Shown here: positions 29,546 through 38,889 of the stretch, piece after piece
Numbering within the stretch: position 1 is the stretch's first letter
Layout of the letters: each line of letters starts with the position of its first letter
Source of the DNA: Prorocentrum cordatum
Lineage: Eukaryota > Sar > Dinophyceae > Prorocentrales > Prorocentraceae
Length of the DNA: 40,000 nucleotides
NCBI GenBank assembly: GCA_963575745.1
Contig: CAUYUJ010000880.1
Location: 87,501-127,500 of the forward strand
Direction: 5' to 3'
Translations under genes and position numbers: made by a program
The notes under the pieces: generated by a model
Seen by the model: only the letters and a program-made list of their open reading frames with translations
Databases searched by the model: none
Told to the model about the DNA's origin: nothing

Positions 29546-31484
29546 ATGGCTCGCGACCGCGCGCTGGCTGACCTCAGCGATGACCGCAGCGAAGAGAATG
29601 GCGAGATCTTCAAAAGGAGACCGCGAGGAGCGCTGCAAAGGCTAACATCGGGCGCCACATTATCACTAACAGCGACCAGTGCATGGAGAAGATCAATGAG
29701 GTCAGTCGCCTGGTAAGTACGAATGAAAGGACTGTGCACATTGACCAAGCCCGCGACGAGGTGGTACGCCACCTTAACCTGGTCAGCAAGGCCGTTGAGG
29801 ACCACGGGGGGATGTCAGACGCAACCCAGGAGGATTCATCGGGTTAGTCGGCGAGGGCGAAGTCGGAGACGTGGATTCGTTGCCAGGCCGAGCACCCCTC
29901 GGGAACGTTATCGGCCTCAGGTGACGTCGGTAGCCCTCCACCTACGCGGTCTAAGAGCGCCGACAAGATAGAAATATAGCTGGCCGCTTAATCGGTGGAG
30001 TATCCAACTGTGGAGGTGGACAGGTCACCAGAGCGTGAGCGTGATACAACCCTCTGGACGCCGCTCCCCCACTTGGGCCGCCCAGTCCCATCATCGCCCC
30101 TGTCCGCGCGCGCTAGCGACATTGCTAAGCTGGACTTCTGCAAGACAGCGCCAGGCAACCTCGACATGCCTGAGGGCGTCGTCAACCTCGTGGAGCACTC
30201 TGACCGCGACCCTGATTTCAGGGGAGCCATCGCGCGCGCTTCAACTCGCCCAAAAGGTGGGGGAGGAGAGTGGTGGGGTGATTACTTCGCCGGGCGGGGT
30301 AGTCACCGCGCAATGCGTGACCTGCGGGCCCCGCGGGGTAACGTCATAACGTCATGAGCGGTGAGGGCTGCGAGAGTTACCGCGCCTCGTTCGAAGGTAG
30401 GTTCGGTGATTTTCACCGCGTGTTACCCGTGGCCTTTCTCCAGGGACCGCCCCCGCTGCGCTGGGCCTTGCCCGACAACCGTCGCGAGCAGCAAGGCGGG
30501 CGGGCGCGCCCGGTGAGCGTCGCCCAGGGCCAGCTCCCCGGCCATCGCGAGGCTGACCTTGGACCGCGCGTGCCGCGTCAACTGCCCAGGCACGTTTGCG
30601 ACCTGGGGCGGCAGCGTCGACGCGCAGGTGCGTCTTGACCGCGTCCCTGAGCTCCAGGAATGGAGTGCGTCAACATGACAATCGCATGATTTGGCGTGCT
30701 ATGGTAACAATGTCGTCGTCAGCTTGAAGTCCATTTCTGCCCGGTGACCCCGCCATCTGGAACGACCGCGGGAGCGCCGTGGCCAGGGAACGGGTTGTGC
30801 GATTCCTAACCAAAGAGCTGGCACAGGAGTTGATGACGTTGTGCGATGGGCTTAAGACTCGCTGCAATAACTTCGACGCGACCATCAGGGTGCTTAACGG
30901 ATGGAGCCAGCCTTCTGTCGAGAAGCCACCCTTACCTTGTGCAGCGCGACCCACTCCGTGACTATGTGCCAGCCCTGCGCTGTCCGCGACCTTTGTCACC
31001 ATGGAGACGAACATGGGTCCACCCGCTAGCAGGGGCGCGCGGCCACAAGGACGAGGACATCTTCTGTTAGGCCTAGCGGCCAGCAAGATGTTACCACATG
31101 TGGGCCGCTAACCAGATCTGGGTGGTGGACCCCCGTTCGGTTGTTAACTATGACGAGATTCGTGTGCCTGGGCTTTAACCGCGAGTGGGTTACGCTTGAC
31201 TTGCATCATCCCGACTGCGCCTACTGGGAGGCAGTTGGGAGGCATAATGCCATCAGGCACAGGTCGGCGCAGAAGTTCCCGAAGGGCGATGTCGAGGCCA
31301 GGCTGGGGGCCTGTGCCGATGGTGACGAGTAGCCAAACCATCTGGAGAATGATCAGTTCAAGATAGCAAGTGGCCGCACTGGATGATGGGGCAGTTGACG
31401 AACGGCGAGCGCGAGACGGTGCAGAAGGCCAAGGCCCTTGGCAAGGGCAGGAAGCCGAGGTCAAGCCCGAGGGGACCCAATTGA
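29546..31484 (+). pseudogene. Degraded protein-coding region, family unknown
   Basis: Several natural-looking peptide stretches follow each other on the + strand in different frames, separated by stops. They are: MARDRALADLSDDRSEENGE (from ATG 29546); a helical stretch with CMEKINEVSRLVSTNERTVH and RDEVVRHLNLVSKAVED up to TAG at 29845; EGVVNLVEHSDRDPDFRGAI (in 29995-30354); ERVVRFLTKELAQELMTLCD (stop at 30959); MWAANQIWVVDPRSVVNYDE (31098-31175); FNREWVTLDLHHPDCAYWEA (to TAG at 31330); and a basic tail KAKALGKGRKPRSSPRGPN (31386-31484). Codon ends are less GC-biased than in the exon candidates above. It is probably an old gene, element or virus-derived insertion eroded by indels. I recognise no domain. 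Confidence 0.35.
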
Positions 31485-32273
31485 GCGAGTTTGCGTAACC
31501 AGCTGAAAGTCTTCCAACCTCATTTTTGTTAAAGGACGGTCTCTGTTGTAACCAATGCAATCTCAATTCAAGTTCATGCGCATGGCAGTTGTGACAAATA
31601 GAAGAGGGCGGGAATCCAGCCATAGCCTAAATCACCTTTTGCGCTGCCATGATGCATTTGTTTTGTGCAGTCTTTCTCGCCTTGTACCTTGTGCTCGTGC
31701 TCGCTGAATTATGTATGAGGTAATGTCGGAGCCTTATCATCACATTTCTACCACCCATTACGCCGCAGCATTTGTACCGTTGTATTTCTGCGGCTTTCGC
31801 TCGTGGTGCGTGAGTTTATACGACCGTACACGTAATTTAGCCGACCTGGGTCATCAGGTTGACGCGGGGTGTTTCAATGTAGCCCTTTCAGGTAAGTGTG
31901 CAACCGTGACATCTGGTTCAAGTAATTGTAACCACCGTCGGGCGGTCTGACACAGCTTTGTACTTCAGCGTCGGCCGATTTTTGCAAAACAGAGCTCGAT
32001 GCCCATTACCATCTTTCGGTTAAGTTTGCAGCCGGGTCGAGGCGCACGCAACAGGGCTCAGCGCCGACGGGGGTCAGCAGGCGCCCTCCGAGATCCCCTC
32101 TGGCCGACACGGGTTCTGGGGCCACCTGGGGCCGAGCCCGCTTCCCGTCCCATCCGTTGGCCCAGATTCGTGGGCTGATCGTGGCCGGCCCGCTTCCCGA
32201 CGTACGGCCTGGCCCGGGTCAGCCCGTCCCCGACCGTCGGCCCGCTCCAACGCCCTTCCCCCGAACGTGAATA
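31485..32273. other. No gene recognised
   Basis: AT-richer DNA up to about 32030, then GC-rich. No element ends or RNA genes seen. Confidence 0.45.
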
Positions 32274-32427
32274 TAGGGGGCCACATGCGAACCCTACCCC
32301 TACCCCCCACGATTTCTGAGGGGGAGGGTGGGGCTCACTTCGCTCGGGACCTCCCGAGCGAAGTGAACCCCACCCTCCCCCTCAGAAATCGTGGGGGGTG
32401 GGGGTGGGGTTCGCATGTGGCCCCCTA
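32274..32427. mobile_element. 154-bp near-perfect palindrome with 5-bp target duplication GAATA
   Basis: Two 77-bp arms (TAGGGGGCCACATGCGAACC inward, and its complement at 32408-32427) differ at only three arm positions plus the central CC. GAATA lies directly outside both ends (32269-32273 and 32428-32432). A whole-length inverted repeat plus a short flanking duplication is the structure of a foldback/MITE insertion, cut in by a transposase encoded elsewhere. There is no coding capacity. Near-identical arms suggest recent insertion or ongoing arm conversion. I found no second copy in this window. Confidence 0.8.
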
Positions 32428-32445
32428 GAATAACACACCGTAGGA

Positions 32446-32512
32446 GGGCAAGGAGGGCGAGGAGGAGGAGGGCGAGGAGGGCGGGGAGGGCGAGGAGGGC
32501 GAGGAGGGCGCG
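32446..32512. repeat. (GAGGGCGAG)n minisatellite
   Basis: Degenerate 9-bp purine-rich units. The next sequence (GCGCGGACTTCCGGGATC) resembles the outer arm of the GC-rich hairpin element at 26706. Confidence 0.85.
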
Positions 32513-32665
32513 GACTTCCGGGATCGGCGCTGGACGCCCCCTGCAGACGCCCCCGGTCGTCGCCCCCGTTTCCGTCCTCCAGCGCGCCCCGCGCGCCAAG
32601 CAAGGGGTGCGCGAAAGGGGGATCATCGCCCAGCCAAGAGTCAGCGCGGACCTCCGAAATGTTTT
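32507..32665. mobile_element. Possible diverged third copy of the GC-rich hairpin element
   Basis: GCGCGGACTTCCGGGATCGG, then CGCTGGACGCCCCCTGC at the left and CAGCGCGCCCCGCGCGCCA in the middle follow the order seen at 26706-26838. The right end (TCAGCGCGGACCTCC) is only partly complementary. Confidence 0.35.
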
Positions 32666-33573
32666 GTCCATGTAGTTGTGTGTTCCTGTACCGCGCGTTT
32701 GCGCTGTTTCGTCATTCTCCCCTTTGCCGCGATGCTTCATCACAGGACTCAAAGACGACGGCGAGTCTCACGGCGAGCGTCAAAAGGATTTCGATATAGT
32801 CTCTGCTCAGGGTTTGTTTTGAGTCAGAAGTGGTGGCAGAAGCATGGAGCAGAGGATTGTTTCAGGAATGGTAGTTACCATGAGCGAGCGACGAGTCAAC
32901 CAATGCACCGAAACCCGTTTCGACCCACGTTCGGTCCTCCAAGATGCTGATTACGTAAGCTGTGTTTTGTTCATGCATGCTGGCTTCGAGTTGGTCGGTG
33001 TGTCTGAATGTGAGGTTTCCGGGTCGAGCTTTTGAGGTTCCAGGGGGCATTCGGTAATAGTTCTTAGTATTGGCCGACGCTTTGGCTGGCCGAAGACGCG
33101 CAGCCTGACAACGTCATTGTGGGACTGATTCCCAAAGAATTTATGGAGGAGCCAATAGAAGCTGCGACACCCTCCCTTATTCGTTCCGATGACGCAATAT
33201 CGATGCCCAGATACACTCGCCTTTGTCATATCACAGTCAGAGATAATTGAGGCGCCTGGGTGTTGTTTCTTCGTCGAGGCGCCCGGGTGACACGCAGATG
33301 CCCCCGAAGCCCAGTGCAGTATTATATATTTGGAGACAGGCTAGCTTTAGCTTAGTGTGGACAGGCCGAGGCTTCCGTTCTCCGCGGTGGGCTTGGCAAG
33401 GGGGAATGTATTCCCCCTTGGCCACTCCCTTCTACTCCTCTTCTTTGTTCCCCACCTCCGAATGGGGTCCTTGTTATCATTGTCATGCCTTCACCTCCCG
33501 CATTCCTTCCCGTTTCCTTCCCCATACCTCTTCTCACTTTCCCCCGCCCACATTCAGGTTCTTGCCGCTCCGC
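32666..33573. other. No gene recognised
   Basis: Moderate GC. GAGGCGCCTGGGTG and GAGGCGCCCGGGTG form a short direct repeat at 33250-33289. CCTTCCC- and CTTCC-rich pyrimidine sequence occupies 33420-33550. The minus-strand frame 32951-33229 has mixed, protein-like composition but no domain. Confidence 0.4.
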
Positions 33574-34072
33574 GTATCCCCACCCTCTTAGCGCCGAGGT
33601 TTGCAGACTCCCTACTGTTCAGATAGTGTACCCAAGCGGCGTACTGCTTGGCCATGGCCTCAGACACCTTGGGGTTATTTGCATCGCGCCATTTTGGCAG
33701 CGTAGTTACAGACTCCCTGGGTGCAGGTCCCTGGGCGTCAGACACCCTGGGTTGCAGCACCCTTGCACCCGCCGCCCTGGCGCCGGCCGCGGCCCGCGCG
33801 CGCGTCCGGCCAATCAGTTTCGGCCGCAGCCCGACCGTTACTCGCCGCCGCTGGCGCTTCCGCCCGCGGCTGTAAAAAAAAAGTATCCCCACCCTCACGT
33901 GCATTCGCCTCAGTGGCCAATTTACATCGTCACGCGCCCCGGACGCTGTGTTTGCTCCCTGTCATCCGCCTTGGAGCCGCGAACCAAAAAAGTATCCCCA
34001 CCCTCTCCCCGGACATTGCCTCTCGCCGCCAGACCGTCGTCGCGCGGCCGCCGACCAAAAAGTATCCCCACC
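33574..34072. repeat. Four interspersed GTATCCCCACC motifs, three preceded by A tracts
   Basis: GTATCCCCACC(CTC) occurs at 33574, 33883, 33992 and 34062 in the same orientation. The last three follow runs of 9, 6 and 5 A and are separated by different GC-rich sequence. Within the first interval CAGACACCCTGGGT-type words occur three times (33660-33755). Confidence 0.7.
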
Positions 34073-34191
34073 AGTCCATGCAAAAACGATGCTTGTGCGA
34101 GCTGCTCTGATCGGGGTTTGCACCAATACGCAGTGGGAACAGAGAGGGGGGCCTGTATCTGAACTCGTGGCTCTGTCGAATAAGAAGGACA

Positions 34192-35640
34192 CAGGAGGAG
34201 GAGGAGGAGGAGGAGGAGGAGGAGGAGGAGGAGGAGGAGGAGGAGGAGGAGGAGGAGGAGGAGGAGGAGGAGGAGGAGGAGGAGGAGGAGTGGTGCTGCT
34301 TCTGGTGCTGGTGCTGCTGCTGGTGCTGCTGCTGGTGCTGCTGGTGTTGCTGCTGGTGCTGGTGCTGTTGGTGCTGCTGCTGCTGCAAGTGCTGTTGCTG
34401 GTGTTGCAGCTGCTGGTGCTGCTGGTGCCGTTGCTGGTGCTGGTGCTGCTGCCGTTGCTGCTGTTGCAGGTGGTGATGCTGGTTCTGCTGCCGGTGGTGC
34501 TGCCGGTGCCTGCAGGTGCTTCTGATGGTGGTGCTTTTGCTGCTGCTGGTGCTTCTGCAGGTGCTGCTTTTGGTCTCGCTGCTCGCCGTGCTGCTGGTGT
34601 TGCTGGTGGTGGTGGTGGTGGTGGTACTGCTGCTGCTGGTGGCCAAAGCGCCAAAGCGGGCACCAAGGGTGAACGGAGAGATTTCTGGGAGTGAGGAGGG
34701 GCTTTGGAGAGCCCCCTGGATCCATCTTTGGGTCCCGCGCAGGGAAGGCAAGGAGGAGGAGGAGCAGGAGGTGGAGGAGGAGGAGGAGGAGGAGGGGGAG
34801 GAGGGGGAGGAGGAGGAGGAGGAGGAGAAGGAGGACGAGGAGGAGGTGGAGGAGGAGGACGATGCCGATAAGAGGTTGGAGCAGGAGGAGGGAGGAGGAG
34901 GAGGAGGAGGAGGAGGAGGAGGAGGAGGTCGAGGAGGACGATGCCCATGAGAGCTGTCGGGGACATGGAGGAAGGGACACACGTAGCGAAGCACAGCGGG
35001 CAACGAGGACGAGGAAGACCTTTCTCGAGGACAAGGAACTCCGATGACGAGGATCCGAAGGGCGCGTGAGGGCGAGGAGGAGGAGGTGGGCGCGATGCGG
35101 AGGATGGTGACGAGGATGAGGATGAGAAGGACGAGGAGGAAGAGGAGGAGAAGGAGGAGGACGACGACGAGGGGACGAGAGCGAAGATAATGATGAGAAG
35201 AAGGACAAGGACGAACACGATGACGATTCTTAGGAGAAGGTGGAGGACGATTACGAGGACGAAGATGGGAGCGAAGAGGAGGAGGAGGAGGAGGAGGAGG
35301 AGGAGGAGGAGGAAGGAGGAGGAGGATGAGGATGGGGATGAGGAGGAGGAGGAGGAGGAGGAGCAGGATGAGGACGAGGACAAGGATGAGAACGAGGACG
35401 AGGACGAGGGCGGGGAGCAGGACGAGGAGGAGAACGAAGAAGATGAGGAGGGGGAGCAGGAGGATGATGAGGAGGAGGAGAGGACAACGAGAAGGAGGAG
35501 GAGGAGGAGGAGGAGGACGAGGAAGAAGAGGATGAGGATGAGGTCAATGACGGGGAGGACGAGGAGGAGGAGAAGGAGGAGGAGGAGGAGGAGAAGGAGA
35601 AGGATGAGGAGATTGGGAGGAGGACGAGGATGGGGAGTAC
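34192..35640. repeat. 1.4-kb satellite block: (GGA)n, (GCTGGT)n, (GGA)n, (GAGGAC)n
   Basis: (GGA)n occupies 34192-34289, GCTGGT/GCTGCT hexamers 34290-34650, unique sequence ~34650-34745, (GGA)n 34745-34935, and GAG/GAC/GAT mosaic 35085-35640. Most of the + strand outside the GCTGGT part is purine. The very long poly-Gly, Leu, Glu and Ser frames on both strands are artefacts. Confidence 0.95.
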
Positions 35641-35689
35641 GAGGATGGGGATCAGGACGACGCGGACGAGGACTTTTGAGTCCATCTTT

Positions 35690-36330
35690 GAGTGTTCGTG
35701 GGCCCTCACGTGGTCTTTTTGGGACTATCTCTCTGCCATCTTGGGGCTCTTTGAGGGGCCTTGGGGTCCTCTTGAAGCTCCTTTGGGGGGCCTCGGAGCC
35801 CTTTTGGGGCCCTCTTGGGGCCCTCTTGGGACTCTCTTTGGGCTCTCTTTGAGCTCTCGTGGGGGCCTCCTATGAGCCCTGGATGGCCTCTTGGGGCTAT
35901 CGTGGAGGGCGTCGGTGAAAAGAGTGAGCCTAACGTTTAGGCCCCCTTATGGGGCCCTCGGAATCGCCCGGACCCCTCTTGGGGCGATCTTGGGTGCTCT
36001 TGGGGCCGTTCTAGGTGCCTCTTGGGCCAATCTTGGGGCTCTCTTGGGCCATCATGGTGTCATCTTCAGGCTTCAAATGCGCATTGGAAGCGAAACGGCG
36101 AGGAGACCGCCTTCAATGATGTTCCTTCGACTTTTGAATGATGTCGGCTTCTTCGGGGGGTCCCGAGGGGGGCTCCGAGAGCACTCGGAACTGTCGCGTG
36201 GCCCTCTTTGGCCTCTTCGAGGCATGTTGGAAGCCATCTTGAGCAATCGTCTGCTGTACTTGACCATCGTGGATGTCATCTTGGAGCATCGGGAGCCATC
36301 TTGGAGCCATCTTGGGCGAGACCGGTCGCT
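35690..36330. repeat. CTTGGGGCCCTC minisatellite array
   Basis: Degenerate CTCTTGGGGCCCTCTTGGGG and CATCTTGGAGCCATCTTGGG units. A unique insert at about 36065-36165 (TTCAATGATGTTCCTTCGAC) loosely resembles the sequence ending the 28690-29040 array. Confidence 0.85.
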
Positions 36331-36469
36331 CTGACACCTCGCCCCCCGCCCCCCCCGTCAGGATCCAGGGGGAGGGGGTCGGGAGAGGGGTAATACCCCT
36401 CCCCAAAGGGGAAGACGGGGAGCGGAAGCGTACTCGCCTTAAGCCACCTTGGCCCAGAGGGCTGGTGGG

Positions 36470-36880
36470 ATTCACACACACTTAGACACACCAGCGCTCA
36501 GACCTACTCACTCTCAGACTCAGCCATATCCAGACTCAGACTCCCCGGCAAACTCACCCATACCCAGACTCCCTCACACTCAGATTCACTCACACTCAGA
36601 CTTGCTCGCATTTTTACGACCCAGACCACACACGCGCACGCAAGTACACTCATTTAGATCCACTGGTATTCAAGCCCGTTCATGATCAGTTCCGCTCATA
36701 CCCAGACCACTCACGCTCAGATCTACTCCTGCCCAAATGCATCATGCTCAGGCTCACAACCAGACCCACTCGTAAACATACTCAGGCTCACACCAAGACA
36801 CACCCAGACTTTATCACTCCCACTTGTACCCACCCATACCACCCGCTCCTCTCATTTCAACTCGCTCATGACCGCTGCAT
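36470..36880. repeat. CTCAGACTCACC-type degenerate satellite
   Basis: CACTCAGACT, CACCCATACCCAGACT and CACTCACACTCAGACT words of 6-12 bp fill the region. The + strand is G-poor. Confidence 0.8.
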
Positions 36881-36964
36881 ACTATCAGCCAGCGTTGACT
36901 CCAAATAGGAAGACAGGGGGAGGACGAGACGAGGATGGGAGGAGGACGCAAGGATGACGGGAGC

Positions 36965-37135
36965 AGGACGGGAGGAGCAAAATTAAGCAAGCGCAAGCAA
37001 GCAAGCGGAGACAAGCAAGCGCAAGCGAGCAAGAACAAGCAAGCAAGAACCAGCGATCAAGTGCAAGCAAGCAGGGGCAAGCAAGAGCAAGCAAGCGTGA
37101 GCAAGCAAGCGAGAGCAAGCAAGCAAGTGCTATTG
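36965..37135. repeat. (GCAA)n / (GCAAGCAAGC)n tetranucleotide array
   Basis: CAAGCAAGCG and GAGCAAGCAAGC units throughout. Confidence 0.93.
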
Positions 37136-37192
37136 GAAAAAGAGGGGGAGTGCCATTGGAAAAAGGGGGGGGCATTGGAAAAAGGGGGGGGT
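37131..37192. repeat. ~20-bp tandem repeat CATTGGAAAAAGGGGGGG
   Basis: Three copies, each with A5 followed by a G run of growing length (AGAGGGGGA, GGGGGG, GGGGGGGG). Confidence 0.9.
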
Positions 37193-37269
37193 CCTAAATA
37201 TTATTTACTTATGATGAGCTGGGACTCCTATAGGGCAAGCCTATTTGGAGAAAAGAAGAGAAGGATATT

Positions 37270-37563
37270 TCACGTGGGCACCCCAAGGACGAGCCGCCAG
37301 TGAGCACTGCGCTTGCCCATTCGCGCCCAGATTGCTGGGACGTCTCGGGCGAGGTGCTTGTCTACCGCCTCCGAGCCATGTCTTTTGAGAGCCTCACGGT
37401 CGCAACGGCATAGCGGGCATGGCATCTGCCCCCCCCCCCCCCATGGGAGCTGCCGCCGGGTGGTATCACATTTGCCCGCTCGCCCGCAGACTGCGGGGAT
37501 GTCTCGAGCGAGGCGCGTGTTTGGCACTTCCGAGTCCTGTCTTTTTGATAGCCCCATGATCAC
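37270..37563 (-). CDS. Candidate exon with two tandem ~50-residue repeats (LARD-V/I-PA)
   Basis: The minus strand carries two copies of a segment. The upstream copy reads SKRQDSEVPNTRLARDIPAV then CGRAGK. The downstream copy reads LKRHGSEAVDKHLARDVPAI then WARMGK. Between them lies CPLCRC. Codon by codon over the core, several differences are silent third-position changes (GCC/GCT, CCA/CCC, AAG/AAA) or Ile/Val swaps, as expected if this strand was translated after the duplication. The plus-strand reading conserves less. No start or splice site is certain, a C run (37431-37442) sits between the copies, and I cannot name the family. Confidence 0.35.
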   Translation of the reverse strand: MIMGLSKRQDSEVPNTRLARDIPAVCGRAGKCDTTRRQLPWGGGGQMPCPLCRCDREALKRHGSEAVDKHLARDVPAIWARMGKRSAHWRLVLGVPT

Positions 37564-38048
37564 CGTGATGAAGTGGTGCTAGGAGACATGATGATTCAAC
37601 AGTGTCGGCCTTAGAGAACCGAACCGCGACAACAACAGGAGCTTGACCCGTAGCACCCTCGCCCCCCCCCCCACCCCTTGGCGCAGACCAGTGCCACTAC
37701 TCCGAAGGGTTCTGGTGCCTCCCCGCAGTCGAAGGGACTTGAGCTCGCGCGCGGGATCCCCACGCGCCTGGCTGCCCCAGTGAATCCCCATGATGATGAC
37801 GATTAAGTGGGTCCGGGTGATTACGATGATGAGGGTAGCCCCCCCCTCCACGGAAGGCGTGCGTCGCACAGCCCCTGCTCTGGCCGGGGGGGGTGGCACC
37901 CCAGCCCGCGATGCAGCTTGGGCCCGTGCGACAGCGGGGAGCACCAGGCAACAAGGTGCCCCGCGGGGGCAGCGGCACCCCTTAGGCAAGCCTACGGGGC
38001 CATTACCCGCCCAGGACGCACCACGAGTTTACGCTTCCCCCTAGCTTG
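37564..38048. other. No gene recognised
   Basis: C runs at 37663-37678 and GC-rich sequence. Frames on both strands are composition-driven. Confidence 0.45.
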
Positions 38049-38062
38049 CGATGATGGTGATA

Positions 38063-38146
<84 letters not shown>

Positions 38147-38285
38147 GTGATGATGGTGATGACGATGCTGATGATGATACTCATGATGATGCTGATGATT
38201 ATGATGCTGGTGATGACGATGGTTATGATGATGTCGGTGATGATGGTGATGATGACGATGATGATGATACTGCTGCTGATGATGC

Positions 38286-38374
<89 letters not shown>

Positions 38375-38447
38375 TTGGTGATTACGATGATGATGCTGAT
38401 GATGATGATGTTGATGATGAGGGTTATGATGATGATGATGATGATGC

Positions 38448-38499
<52 letters not shown>

Positions 38500-38610
38500 G
38501 GTGGTGGTGGTGGTGATGATGATGATGATGATGATGATGGTGATGATACTACTGATACTGATACTGATACTGATACTGATACTGATACTGATACTGATGA
38601 TACTGACACT
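38049..38610. repeat. (GAT)n with (GGT)n and (ACTGAT)n blocks
   Basis: GAT triplets with a (GGT)n block at about 38486-38514 and (ACTGAT)n at 38548-38600. Poly-Asp and poly-Met frames are artefacts. Confidence 0.97.
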
Positions 38611-38642
38611 GATGATGAGAAAGAGCGTGTTTTACCATTGCT

Positions 38643-38875
38643 GGCAGAAAACCGGTGGGGGGGCTGACTGGGGGTTTCCAACCCGTCCCCCCCCCCGCCG
38701 CTCGAAGACCGGGGGGGTCATTGGGGGTTCCAACCCCCCCTCCCCCCCCCCGGTCCATCATGAAAAGGGGGCGGGGGTTACTACCGGATCGAACCCCTCC
38801 CCCCCCCTCTTGGAAAACTGGGGGGGATTATTACCGGTTCGACCTTCCCCCTATCCCCCTTTGCCGCAATGACTT
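38643..38875. repeat. ~55-bp degenerate tandem repeat of alternating G and C runs
   Basis: About four units, each of the form (ACCG/AACT)G6-7, a short A/T-bearing word (CTGACTGGGGGTT, TCATTGGGGGTT, TTACTACCGG, ATTATTACCGG), T(C)GAACCC, then C7-10. Confidence 0.75.
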
Positions 38876-38889
38876 CCCCTCCTCTACCA

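Noticed and set aside
33922-35383. Minus-strand frames of 350-470 codons rich in Ser, Pro, Leu and His
   Set aside because: They run through (GGA)n and (GCTGGT)n repeats. Three overlapping frames are equally long, as expected for period-3 DNA.
38051-38872. Poly-Met/poly-Asp frames of 270-290 codons
   Set aside because: (GAT)n microsatellite read in two frames.
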